Origin: Chryseosolibacter sp964438975
GTDB lineage: Bacteria; Bacteroidota; Bacteroidia; Cytophagales; Cyclobacteriaceae
Length of the DNA: 64,000 bases
Assembly (NCBI GenBank): GCA_964438975.1
Contig: CAYTMU010000010.1
Span: forward strand, 21,862 to 85,861
Reading direction: 5' to 3'
This document shows, one piece after another, positions 8,868-16,311 of this stretch. A program made the position numbers and the translations under genes. Each line of letters opens with the position of its first letter. Position 1 is the first letter of the stretch. A model generated the notes under the pieces. It searched no databases, was not told the DNA's origin, and saw only the letters and a list, made by a program, of their open reading frames with translations.

Positions 8868-9935
8868 ATGAAGCGATTTTTTTTCGTCCTGCTGACTGTG
8901 TCTGCAGCCGGGCAAAGCTGCCTTTTTGCACAGCAGCGGCCCGACAAAACGGCTGTTACCTATGAGCAGATCTACGACGACCCGTATGCTGTAAACAAGC
9001 TTTTTATTGGTCTGCAACCGCTTTACGGAGAACTTTTTGTTGCCAATGTCAATGCGGGTTTCGGCCTGGAGGCGCTGTATTATTACCAGGATAAGGTTGA
9101 TTTCCGCGCCCAGCTTCGAAAATCTTACAGTCGGAAGTTCTTCGACTTCAACCGGGATGTCGCACTTGACAACAGCCAGCTTGACAACCGTGCTCAGGTG
9201 TTTAATTACTTTGAGTTCGGAGCCACGTACCACATCAAAGACTTTGAGGAGAACTCGAAAACGAGAATGGTGCTTTATAGAAAGAGTTACAAAGGCAACC
9301 GATGGGCATCGCGCGTGCCCCTCACCGCCGAAGTGCCTTCCAAGGTGAGGAAGGTATACGGACTCCGCGGAGGGACAATGCTATGGAAGAGCTCTACAGA
9401 CCTGACACGGGCCATGAGTGCTCAGGGATTGACGAACAATGATCTGAAAGACGCTGAAGGCAATGGTCTCCCACTGACGTACGATGCGGCGGGACGAGAA
9501 CGTCCACTTAATGTGTACTCCAATATTGCGTCGACTAACGTATACCTCGGGGGGTCGATGTCGTGGGGACGAAACATCGCAATCAATTTTGACACCTACG
9601 AGGAGGGTGTCGATGACTTGATGCTTACTGTATTCTTTGACCTTATCTACTCACCTTCCATGACCGTCGACGACATCGTCTATACTACGACGCCATTGAA
9701 CTCGCCGACGGCGGAGACGCGCACATATTCCGTCAGTCCCGTCAAACTTCAATCATTCGGAGCGCGTCTCGGTATCGACGGGCGATTCAACCGCTCATTC
9801 AGTTGGTCGTACGGAGGGGAGATAGGCTACAGACCCAGCATCGAAGGAAGATCCTTTTTCGCACTACTAAGGATCAGTTTCCCTGTATTTGGAAGTAGCC
9901 TGGATGACAAGGTTGAAACATTTGAAAGGAACTGA
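8868..9935 (+). CDS. predicted outer-membrane beta-barrel protein, function unknown
   Basis: A 355-residue protein with a signal peptide (MKRFFFVLLTVSAAGQSCLFA, cleavage about residue 22). Alternating amphipathic segments follow, rich in aromatics and glycine (LYGELFVANVNAGFGLEALY, FNYFEFGATYHI, VYLGGSMSWGRNIAINFDTY) and typical of outer-membrane beta strands. The last strands (SWSYGGEIGYRPS, SFFALLRISFPVFG) are followed by a 14-residue polar tail, so it does not end on the usual terminal aromatic. I do not recognise a named family. The only in-frame upstream region is A/T-rich and the ATG fits the signal peptide. Confidence 0.8.
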   Translation: MKRFFFVLLTVSAAGQSCLFAQQRPDKTAVTYEQIYDDPYAVNKLFIGLQPLYGELFVANVNAGFGLEALYYYQDKVDFRAQLRKSYSRKFFDFNRDVALDNSQLDNRAQVFNYFEFGATYHIKDFEENSKTRMVLYRKSYKGNRWASRVPLTAEVPSKVRKVYGLRGGTMLWKSSTDLTRAMSAQGLTNNDLKDAEGNGLPLTYDAAGRERPLNVYSNIASTNVYLGGSMSWGRNIAINFDTYEEGVDDLMLTVFFDLIYSPSMTVDDIVYTTTPLNSPTAETRTYSVSPVKLQSFGARLGIDGRFNRSFSWSYGGEIGYRPSIEGRSFFALLRISFPVFGSSLDDKVETFERN

Positions 9936-9954
9936 CCTTCCCACAGAATTCTCT

Positions 9955-9991
9955 ACCCCTTTTTGGGGTGCTTGAAAAAGGTTACACCTTT
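9955..9991 (+). terminator. possible weak terminator
   Basis: Two short hairpins follow the outer-membrane protein gene. One is ACCCC with a T5 loop and GGGGT (9955-9969). The other is AAAGGT-TAC-ACCTTT (9977-9991), followed by an A/T-rich tail. Each stem is only 5-6 bp, so the call is weak. Confidence 0.3.
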
Positions 9992-10070
9992 ATTTCATAT
10001 TTATTTTCAGAGTGGTTGCAACAATCGATTACAAGCTGACGTCTAATTGCTGTAATCAAAAACAAACCAT

Positions 10071-10643
10071 ATGAAAAAAATATTTTCCTTAGCACTGGTG
10101 CTGGCGGCTGCTATTCAAGTGTCGGCTGCTCATGTGGCGCCGGAGTCACCGGTCGGAGTTTCTGTACTGAAGTCCGGATCGGTTGTCAAACTTTTCTATC
10201 GCGGCGAGGAATGCGGAACCGTGAAGGTTGCGATCTATAATCAGAAGGGGCACGTTGTTTACCGTGAGGTGTTGGAGGACACAGAAGATTTCATGCGGCC
10301 TTACAATTTTTCGGCTTTGCCATCAGGCAAGTACACCATCGAACTCACTGACAAGTTTGGAACGAAGAGTCGAAGCGTGGAGCACGGGTTACGCGACAAT
10401 TCGATGGTCGTGAAACTCACGCGCTTGAGCAAGAATGAGCATAAGTATGTGTTATCTGTCCCGGATCAAGGGGCCGAATCACTTGTTGTTCGTATTTACG
10501 ACCGGAATAACAAGATGGTGTATGAGACGACGGAGAGAGTAAATGGCGATTTTGCAAGAATGTACAACCTGAACAAGATCCGCGGATATCACATGATTCA
10601 CGTGACAGACGACAAAGGACACTCGAATAGTATAGTGAATTGA
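10071..10643 (+). CDS. secreted protein with two tandem beta-sandwich repeats, function unknown
   Basis: A 190-residue protein: signal peptide (MKKIFSLALVLAAAIQVSAA) and then two similar modules of about 80 residues. The first has VKVAIYNQKGHVVYREVL, MRPYNFSALPSGKYTIELTD and a glycine-rich turn. The second has LVVRIYDRNNKMVYETTE, ARMYNLNKIRGYHMIHVTDD. Both resemble the Ig-like strands of T9SS type-A sorting domains (V.IY...G..V......, ....L..G.Y.I.V.D), but neither has the usual C-terminal basic motif. Function is not recognised. A strong terminator follows. Confidence 0.8.
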   Translation: MKKIFSLALVLAAAIQVSAAHVAPESPVGVSVLKSGSVVKLFYRGEECGTVKVAIYNQKGHVVYREVLEDTEDFMRPYNFSALPSGKYTIELTDKFGTKSRSVEHGLRDNSMVVKLTRLSKNEHKYVLSVPDQGAESLVVRIYDRNNKMVYETTERVNGDFARMYNLNKIRGYHMIHVTDDKGHSNSIVN

Positions 10644-10705
10644 TGCGGAATCGTTTGTATATGCAAAGGTTGTTAACTTCTGATAACACGAATCTCTACC
10701 AAACG

Positions 10706-10731
10706 AGCCCTTCATGATGGAGGGCTTTTTT
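10706..10731 (+). terminator. rho-independent terminator
   Basis: AGCCCTTCA-TGA-TGGAGGGCT forms a 9-bp stem with one G-T wobble and is followed by six T. It ends the 10071-10643 transcript. Confidence 0.9.
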
Positions 10732-10825
10732 GTTTAGCGTTGCTGCATGTACATGGTAGTCTCTTGCAGATCAGACTGCTTTCGTTCGCATTTTCAATTT
10801 CAGATTTTTTGTGGCATTTTAAATT

Positions 10826-11302
10826 ATGGATGTATTATGGCTCTCTTTGGGAATCATCTTAATGGCCGTCGGGTTCGTGGGCTGCATTCTTCCGTTTCTT
10901 CCAGGTCCTCCACTTTGCTACCTGGCCCTACTGCTTCAGCAATTGCAATCGGAGCCGTTCTTCACTACCCGGTTTCTGGTGATTTGGGCCGGGGTGACCT
11001 TGCTAGTGGTCGCATTGGATTACGTCATTCCGATCTTCGGCACTAAACGCTATGGAGGGAGTCGATATGGTGTGTGGGGATGCGTTGTGGGGCTTGTCGC
11101 GGGTTTGTGGCTGATGCCATTCGGCTTGATCATCGGACCTTTCGTAGGTGCTTTTGTTGGTGAGCTGATCGGCAACTCCGGCGCGCAAAATGCGTTGCGT
11201 GCTGCATTTGGTTCATTTCTCGGCTTTTTGCTCGGGACGCTTCTGAAGTTGGTCGTATGTATAGTGATGGGCTGGTATTTCGTTCAAGCTGCGATCCGCT
11301 AG
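10826..11302 (+). CDS. DUF456-family membrane protein
   Basis: A 158-residue, very hydrophobic protein with five to six membrane segments. It has the DUF456 features GCILPFLPGPPLCYLALLLQ near the N-terminus, the loop ALDYVIPIFGTKRYGGSRYG, and the glycine-rich LIIGPFVGAFVGELIG followed by RAAFGSFLGFLLGTLLKL. The family is widespread and has no assigned biochemical function. The gene stands alone on the plus strand between a terminator and a universal stress gene. Confidence 0.88.
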   Translation: MDVLWLSLGIILMAVGFVGCILPFLPGPPLCYLALLLQQLQSEPFFTTRFLVIWAGVTLLVVALDYVIPIFGTKRYGGSRYGVWGCVVGLVAGLWLMPFGLIIGPFVGAFVGELIGNSGAQNALRAAFGSFLGFLLGTLLKLVVCIVMGWYFVQAAIR

Positions 11303-11386
11303 CTATATGGATGCAAATTGCGGCGCAAGCGCTAAAAATCTTGAATTTTTTTGGCTTTATTTGAGTAAAATATAAATCTGCCGAAC

Positions 11387-12241
11387 ATGAAAAGAATTCT
11401 TGTCCCCACTGATTTCTCAAAGCCTGCTGAAAACGCGATCGACGTTGCCGTGGATATCGCCAAGAAAGCAAACTCGACACTCATCCTGCTGCACGTGATT
11501 GAAGAGGCTTCCGGAACTTCATTCAACATCACCGGAGAGGTCAATGTCTCAGGGGGATGGGAGGAGAAGTTTTTCACCATGAAACTGATTGAGCGAAGCA
11601 AGAAGCAGATGGCGAAGGTTTTTGACGAAGTCAAGGCAACGGGGGTAAAGGTGAAGCAGGAATTGAGGGTTGGAACGGCATTTCACGGGATGCGCGATAT
11701 CATCACCGAGCAAAAGGTTGACCTGGTGGTCATGGGAACTGCTGGCCGGAAGAAGCTCAATGAGATGATCATCGGAACCAATACGGAGAAGGTGGTCCGG
11801 CATGCGAAATGTCCGGTCTTGACGGTTCAGAAGAAGCCCAGAACGACCGATTTCAAAAATATTGTATACGCCACCTCAATGAGCAAGGAGGAAGAGGTGT
11901 TTTCGCGTGTTGTTCGGAACGCTCAGCAGATCTACGGGTCAACTATACATCTCGTGCGGGTGAATACGCCGGGCAATTTTCAGCGCGACGCGGTTGCAGA
12001 GAAGTATATGCAGGACTTTGCCAAGAAGCTGCAACTGAAGAATTATACGATCAATATTTTCAACGACCTCACAGAAGAAGAGGGCATCATCTATTTTGCT
12101 GACAGCATCAATGCGGATCTTATCGCGATGGCGACGCGCGGCCGCACTGGATTTGCTCACGTACTCGCGGGCAGCATTGCAGAAGAGGTGGTGTCGCACT
12201 CAAAGCGTCCTGTACTGACCTTTGTCACCAAGCCACGCTAG
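11387..12241 (+). CDS. universal stress protein, two UspA domains
   Basis: A 284-residue protein made of two Usp domains (about 1-140 and 150-284). The first opens MKRILVPTDFSKPAENAIDV and has the nucleotide-loop region VMGTAGRKKLNEMIIGTNTE. The second opens FKNIVYATSMSKEEEVF and has MATRGRTGFAHVLAGSIAEE, which fits the G-2x-G-9x-G-S ATP-binding pattern. Usp proteins support survival under stress through nucleotide binding. A paralogue lies at 19441. The gene appears monocistronic. Confidence 0.92.
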   Translation: MKRILVPTDFSKPAENAIDVAVDIAKKANSTLILLHVIEEASGTSFNITGEVNVSGGWEEKFFTMKLIERSKKQMAKVFDEVKATGVKVKQELRVGTAFHGMRDIITEQKVDLVVMGTAGRKKLNEMIIGTNTEKVVRHAKCPVLTVQKKPRTTDFKNIVYATSMSKEEEVFSRVVRNAQQIYGSTIHLVRVNTPGNFQRDAVAEKYMQDFAKKLQLKNYTINIFNDLTEEEGIIYFADSINADLIAMATRGRTGFAHVLAGSIAEEVVSHSKRPVLTFVTKPR

Positions 12242-12312
12242 GCATCGCCAGAAATGATCTGAGATTGCACACCTCATATGGAGCGTGGTCTTGCTAATCC
12301 CGCGTGTAAGAT

Positions 12313-13074
12313 GTGAAAGACTATTACGCTATTCTGGGTGTACACGCTTCAGCTTCGGCAACTGAAGTGAAAAGAGCATTCAGGAAGCTGGCTTTCCGTT
12401 ATCACCCCGACAAGAATCCGGGGCGGGATGCCCCTGCTCATTTCCAGGAGATCAACGAGGCGTATGATGTGCTGGGAGACGCTAACAAACGAGCGGGTTA
12501 TGATGCGTTGCGTTCCGGAGTCATCCTGGAGTCGCCACCACAGAGACATCCCGATCCGGCTTACCGGCGGAAACGTACGCGACCGCCCGGTCGTCCCGGG
12601 CCTCCACAGTCTTATATCCTCATGCGCAAGTCGTTGCCGTACATGCTGTGGATAAGCCGGGTTTCCATCTTGTTCACGCTGCTGTTCTTTATCGATTTCT
12701 GGCTTCCGTATAGCCAGAATGAGGATCATGTCCGTCAGATATTTTCCAACAAAGGCCAACAGACTTCGTTTCTGCTGATCACCCACTCAGGTGAAAAGAT
12801 CCAGGTGGACAACTTCGACCCTTCAGTCCTTCCGGCTGACGGCAGTATCCGTCTCAACGTCAGCCGCATCTTCGGATCGGTTATGAGTATTTCTATTCGC
12901 GATGGAGTGTACAGCGCCTGGGTTGGCTATATGTATACGACCCATGTTTTCTTTCCGATATTGCTTTTTGTAAATTCACTGCTGGCCCTTGTCTACAGGA
13001 AGCGAGTGGAGTTTTGTTTCAACCTGAATGTAACGGGTTTTGTGTTGCTGATTCTGAATTTAGCTCTGATCTGA
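12313..13074 (+). CDS. membrane-anchored J-domain protein
   Basis: A 253-residue protein starting at GTG. Residues 1-68 are a J domain with the HPD motif (FRYHPDKNPGR) and the terminal helix FQEINEAYDVLGDANKR. A basic, proline-rich linker follows, then a membrane helix (about 113-130), a soluble domain and a further C-terminal pair of hydrophobic segments (THVFFPILLFVNSLLALVYR and the last 20 residues). The J domain would recruit DnaK to the membrane face. The partner is unknown. The TGA is 1 bp from the ATG of the following eIF1-like gene, so the two are coupled. Confidence 0.85.
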   Translation: MKDYYAILGVHASASATEVKRAFRKLAFRYHPDKNPGRDAPAHFQEINEAYDVLGDANKRAGYDALRSGVILESPPQRHPDPAYRRKRTRPPGRPGPPQSYILMRKSLPYMLWISRVSILFTLLFFIDFWLPYSQNEDHVRQIFSNKGQQTSFLLITHSGEKIQVDNFDPSVLPADGSIRLNVSRIFGSVMSISIRDGVYSAWVGYMYTTHVFFPILLFVNSLLALVYRKRVEFCFNLNVTGFVLLILNLALI

Positions 13075-13075
13075 G

Positions 13076-13423
13076 ATGGCAAAGAAGAATGACTGGAAGA
13101 AGAGAGACGGGATCGTCTATTCCACCGAAACGGATTTCTCCTACAAGTACGAGGAGCAGTCGGAGGCCGATACACTTCCTCCGCAGCAGCAGAGCCTTCG
13201 TATCATGCTCGACAAGAGTGGTCGCGCCGGAAAGCAGGTGACGCTTGTGACGGGTTTTATTGGCCAGACGGACGACCTGGCGGCACTTGCAAAGTTACTG
13301 AAGGCAAAGTGCGGTGTCGGCGGCGCTGTCAAGGACGGGGACATCCTTATTCAGGGAGATCACCGGGAAAAGGTTATGCTGGTTCTACAGGCCCAAGGTT
13401 ACCGACCAAAACGGTCAGGGTAG
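13076..13423 (+). CDS. translation initiation factor SUI1/eIF1-like protein (YciH type)
   Basis: A 115-residue protein with a polar N-terminal region and a C-terminal SUI1 domain (about 40-115): LDKSGRAGKQVTLVTGFIG, the central AALAKLLKAKCGVGGAVKDG and the end DILIQGDHREKVMLVLQAQG. The KCGVGGAVKDG loop is the diagnostic SUI1 motif. Bacterial members (YciH) influence start-codon fidelity at the ribosome. It starts 1 bp after the J-domain gene. Confidence 0.92.
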   Translation: MAKKNDWKKRDGIVYSTETDFSYKYEEQSEADTLPPQQQSLRIMLDKSGRAGKQVTLVTGFIGQTDDLAALAKLLKAKCGVGGAVKDGDILIQGDHREKVMLVLQAQGYRPKRSG

Positions 13424-13484
13424 GACCGTAAAAAGCCGGACAGAATGTCGGGTAACTCCGCGACCCTCAAACCAAGGTTTCTCT

Positions 13485-13492
13485 TATCTTTG
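13485..13492 (+). promoter_or_regulatory. putative promoter -7 element for nuoA
   Basis: TATCTTTG fits the Bacteroidota -7 consensus TAnnTTTG. It lies only 5 bp before the nuoA GTG, so initiation at the expected distance would give a very short or leaderless mRNA. No clear -33 TTTG is seen, and the GTG start itself could be placed differently. Confidence 0.4.
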
Positions 13493-13497
13493 AACCT

Positions 13498-14001
13498 GTG
13501 AATAACAGTGAGATCTATCTTTCAGCTGTCGGAGAAGTGCTGCTGTACATTGTCGGCGGAATCCTGTTTATCGTCCTCGCATTTGTTACATCATCATTAC
13601 TTCGGCCGAATAGACCGAATCCACAGAAGCTCAGTACTTATGAAAGTGGTGAGGATGCTATCAGTTCAGCGTGGACTCAGTACAACGCCCGCTTCTATAT
13701 TGTAGCATTGATCTTTTTATTGTTTGAAGTGGAGATCGTTTTTCTCTTCCCCTGGACGACGATCTTTGTGCAGGATGACTTACTCGCGGCTAGCGGTGGT
13801 CTGTGGGGATGGTTTTCAGTTGTTGAGGTCGTGTTCTTTATTCTCGTTCTCGCGCTGGGGCTTGCCTATGCGTGGGTCAACGGCCACCTTGATTGGATCA
13901 AGCCGGAACCCGCGCCTACACCGATGAAGTCCAGTGTTCCGCCGGAGCTCTACGAGAGGATTAACGAACGCTACGCGGGTACTTACAAAAAGGAAAGTTG
14001 A
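13498..14001 (+). CDS. nuoA: NADH-quinone oxidoreductase subunit A
   Basis: A 167-residue membrane subunit of respiratory complex I starting at GTG. Three membrane helices are visible (about 12-34, 72-94 and 102-124). The loop between helices 1 and 2 has the NuoA signature LRPNRPNPQKLSTYESGEDA, and helix 2 has FYIVALIFLLFEVEIVFLFP with the conserved glutamates. A 30-residue polar tail (EPAPTPMKSSVPPELYERIN) makes it longer than the E. coli protein. It is first in nuoABCD, 1 bp before nuoB. Confidence 0.95.
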   Translation: MNNSEIYLSAVGEVLLYIVGGILFIVLAFVTSSLLRPNRPNPQKLSTYESGEDAISSAWTQYNARFYIVALIFLLFEVEIVFLFPWTTIFVQDDLLAASGGLWGWFSVVEVVFFILVLALGLAYAWVNGHLDWIKPEPAPTPMKSSVPPELYERINERYAGTYKKES

Positions 14002-14002
14002 C

Positions 14003-14539
14003 ATGAAGGGCTTTTTGGATCAACGATTTGAAAACGGAGGATTCATAATCACCAAGCTTGAGGATCTCATCAACTGGGCCAGGCTGTCGTCTATGTTTCC
14101 GATGACGTTTGGGATCGCGTGTTGTGCGATTGAGTTCATGAGCACAGGAACAACCGTTTACGATATGGACCGATTTGGTATGGCGCCCCGCGCTACACCG
14201 AGGCAGTCGGATGTGATGATCGTTGCGGGAACTGTGACCTTTAAGATGGCTGAGCGGATCAAGCGTCTGTATGAGCAGATGGCCGAGCCTCGGTATGTCA
14301 TATCCATGGGATCTTGTTCAAATTGCGGCGGTCCCTATTGGCAGCACGGCTATCATGTTGTCAAAGGAGTACAAAGGATCATTCCGGTAGATGTGTATGT
14401 TCCCGGATGTCCCCCACGTCCAGAGGCGCTGATCGGAGGATTCCTCCAATTGCAGGAAAAGATACGGGGAGAAAGCGTCGTCGCACCGAAGGCCATTGAG
14501 CGACTTTTGGTAAACGAACCTGCGCAGAAACAATCATGA
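14003..14539 (+). CDS. nuoB: NADH-quinone oxidoreductase subunit B
   Basis: A 178-residue peripheral subunit that binds the N2 4Fe-4S cluster next to the quinone site. The cluster cysteines are visible in FGIACCAIEFMSTG, SMGSCSNCGGPYW and VPGCPPRPEAL. The frame is open further upstream into nuoA, but the ATG at 14003, 1 bp after the nuoA stop, gives the family's normal length and a standard N-terminus. Its end overlaps nuoC by 4 bp (ATGA). Confidence 0.96.
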   Translation: MKGFLDQRFENGGFIITKLEDLINWARLSSMFPMTFGIACCAIEFMSTGTTVYDMDRFGMAPRATPRQSDVMIVAGTVTFKMAERIKRLYEQMAEPRYVISMGSCSNCGGPYWQHGYHVVKGVQRIIPVDVYVPGCPPRPEALIGGFLQLQEKIRGESVVAPKAIERLLVNEPAQKQS

Positions 14540-15015
14540 GAACTTTTTTGGAAATAGCAGACTTCGTGCAACAGCGGTGCCAGCACGGTGCGACCGAACT
14601 ACAGTCGATAAAGCCAGCGGGTATGTTGATCGATTCGCGGGACCTCGTGCCGGTATGCTTCGCGTTGCGCGATGATCCCGGTATGTATTTCGATATGCTG
14701 TCGTGTATCACGGCGCTGGATAATGGTCTCGACGCTGGCACCTTTGACGTTGTGTACAATCTTTATTCGATACCGTTTGATCATCATGTTTCGATCAAGG
14801 TCGTACTCCCGCGCGAGGCTCCGGAAGTGATGTCGGTGAACGATGTGTGGAAGACCGCGAACTGGCATGAGCGCGAAGCGTGGGATTTGTTCGGTATCAG
14901 TTTTGCCGGCCACCCAGACCTTCGACGGATCTTGCTGCCAGCTGACTGGGAGGGACATCCATTGCGGAAAGATTATCAGCAGCAGGAGTATTATCGCGGC
15001 GTAAAGGTAGATTAG
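14536..15015 (+). CDS. nuoC: NADH-quinone oxidoreductase subunit C
   Basis: A 159-residue subunit of the peripheral arm. The C-terminal half has the 30-kDa subunit signature WHEREAWDLFGISFAGHPDL and then RRILLPADWEGHPLRKDY. It is separate from nuoD, unlike the fused NuoCD of E. coli. The ATG overlaps the nuoB stop (ATGA), which indicates translational coupling. Confidence 0.95.
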   Translation: MRTFLEIADFVQQRCQHGATELQSIKPAGMLIDSRDLVPVCFALRDDPGMYFDMLSCITALDNGLDAGTFDVVYNLYSIPFDHHVSIKVVLPREAPEVMSVNDVWKTANWHEREAWDLFGISFAGHPDLRRILLPADWEGHPLRKDYQQQEYYRGVKVD

Positions 15016-15022
15016 CGAATCG

Positions 15023-16243
15023 ATGTCGAACGACAAAGTTCAATACGTATATAATCCCGATGGACTGAAGTTGTCCGAGCCTAATAAGTTTCGGGCGGAA
15101 GACCTCCGTGCGGAGGAGATGATCATCAACCTCGGACCCCAGCACCCGTCAACACACGGAGTGCTGCGCCTGGAGGTACTGCTCGATGGCGAGATCATCC
15201 GTGACGTTGTTCCGCACATCGGTTACCTGCATCGTTGTTTTGAGAAGCACGCCGAGCGTCTCCCGTACAATCAGATCATCCCCTTTGTTGATCGGCTCGA
15301 CTACGTTGCAGCGATGAACTGTGAGCATGTTTACGCATTGGGTGTGGAGCGAATGCTAGGTATCGAAGAGCAGATCCCGAAGCGTGTTGAGTACATCCGC
15401 GTGCTCGTTGCCGAGTTGAACAGGATCAGTTCTCATTTTGTTGCGATCGGAACGTATGGGATGGACATGGGTGCGTTTACGCCGTTCTTTTGGGTGATGC
15501 GCGACCGTGAGCACATCCTCCGGATGCTCGAATGGGTCAGCGGAGCGAGGATGTTATACAATTACATCTGGATCGGTGGTCTGTTTTACGATCTCCCGGT
15601 CGGCTTCGAGGATCGCTGCCGGGAGTTTATCACGTACATCAGACCTAAGCTGCGCGAGCTTGAACGCATTCTAATTGACAACAAGATATTTATCGACCGC
15701 ACCGCGAAGGTCGGTGTATTGCCCCTCGATCTGGCAATTAACTGTGGTGCCACCGGTCCCGTGCTGCGCGGGTCTGGTTTGCGTTTTGACCTGCGGCGGG
15801 TTGATGGGTACTCAGTGTATCCCGAGCTGGATTTTGAGGTGCCGATCGGCGAAGGTGCCATGGGGACGGTTGGCGATTGCTGGGATCGAACCTGGGTTCG
15901 CATGCAAGAGATCCACGAAAGTGTGAAGATAGTGGAGCAATGCCTCGAGAAGCTGACAACTGACCACAAGCGGACGCGTGATTTTGATCCGCAAGCGGTG
16001 GTACCGAAGAAAATACGACCTGCGGCGCAGGAATTTTACGTCCGTGGCGAGACCCCCAAGGGGGAATTGGGATTTTATTTCCGCGCTGACGGACGCAGTG
16101 ATATACCGTATCGCTGCAAGTGCCGATCGTGCAGTTTTGTAAACTTATCCCTCTTACCCGAAATCTCCAGGGGCATATTGATCGGCGACCTGATTGCCAT
16201 CATTGGTAGTATTGATGTTGTGATGGGCGAGGTTGATCGATGA
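15023..16243 (+). CDS. nuoD: NADH-quinone oxidoreductase subunit D
   Basis: A 406-residue 49-kDa-type subunit lining the quinone-binding cavity. Diagnostic segments include NLGPQHPSTHGVLRLEVLLD, VPHIGYLHRCFEKHAE, RISSHFVAIGTYGMDMGAFT and the C-terminal ADGRSDIPYRCKCRSCSFVN ending in GDLIAIIGSIDVVMGEVDR. It is full length. It is 7 bp after nuoC and is the last nuo gene here; no nuoE follows. Confidence 0.96.
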   Translation: MSNDKVQYVYNPDGLKLSEPNKFRAEDLRAEEMIINLGPQHPSTHGVLRLEVLLDGEIIRDVVPHIGYLHRCFEKHAERLPYNQIIPFVDRLDYVAAMNCEHVYALGVERMLGIEEQIPKRVEYIRVLVAELNRISSHFVAIGTYGMDMGAFTPFFWVMRDREHILRMLEWVSGARMLYNYIWIGGLFYDLPVGFEDRCREFITYIRPKLRELERILIDNKIFIDRTAKVGVLPLDLAINCGATGPVLRGSGLRFDLRRVDGYSVYPELDFEVPIGEGAMGTVGDCWDRTWVRMQEIHESVKIVEQCLEKLTTDHKRTRDFDPQAVVPKKIRPAAQEFYVRGETPKGELGFYFRADGRSDIPYRCKCRSCSFVNLSLLPEISRGILIGDLIAIIGSIDVVMGEVDR

Positions 16244-16311
16244 TATCCCGGTTGCTACTGGGTGCGTTGAACTGTTTGTGATAAATTCACGAGGGATATT
16301 TCAGAAGTTGT

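Noticed and set aside
8574..9233. 219-residue minus-strand open frame
   Set aside because: It lies antisense across the N-terminus of the outer-membrane protein gene and its promoter region; the plus-strand frame has a signal peptide and a coherent barrel pattern.
13934..14002. Longer nuoB start inside nuoA
   Set aside because: The ATG at 14003 gives the normal family start and sits 1 bp after the nuoA stop.
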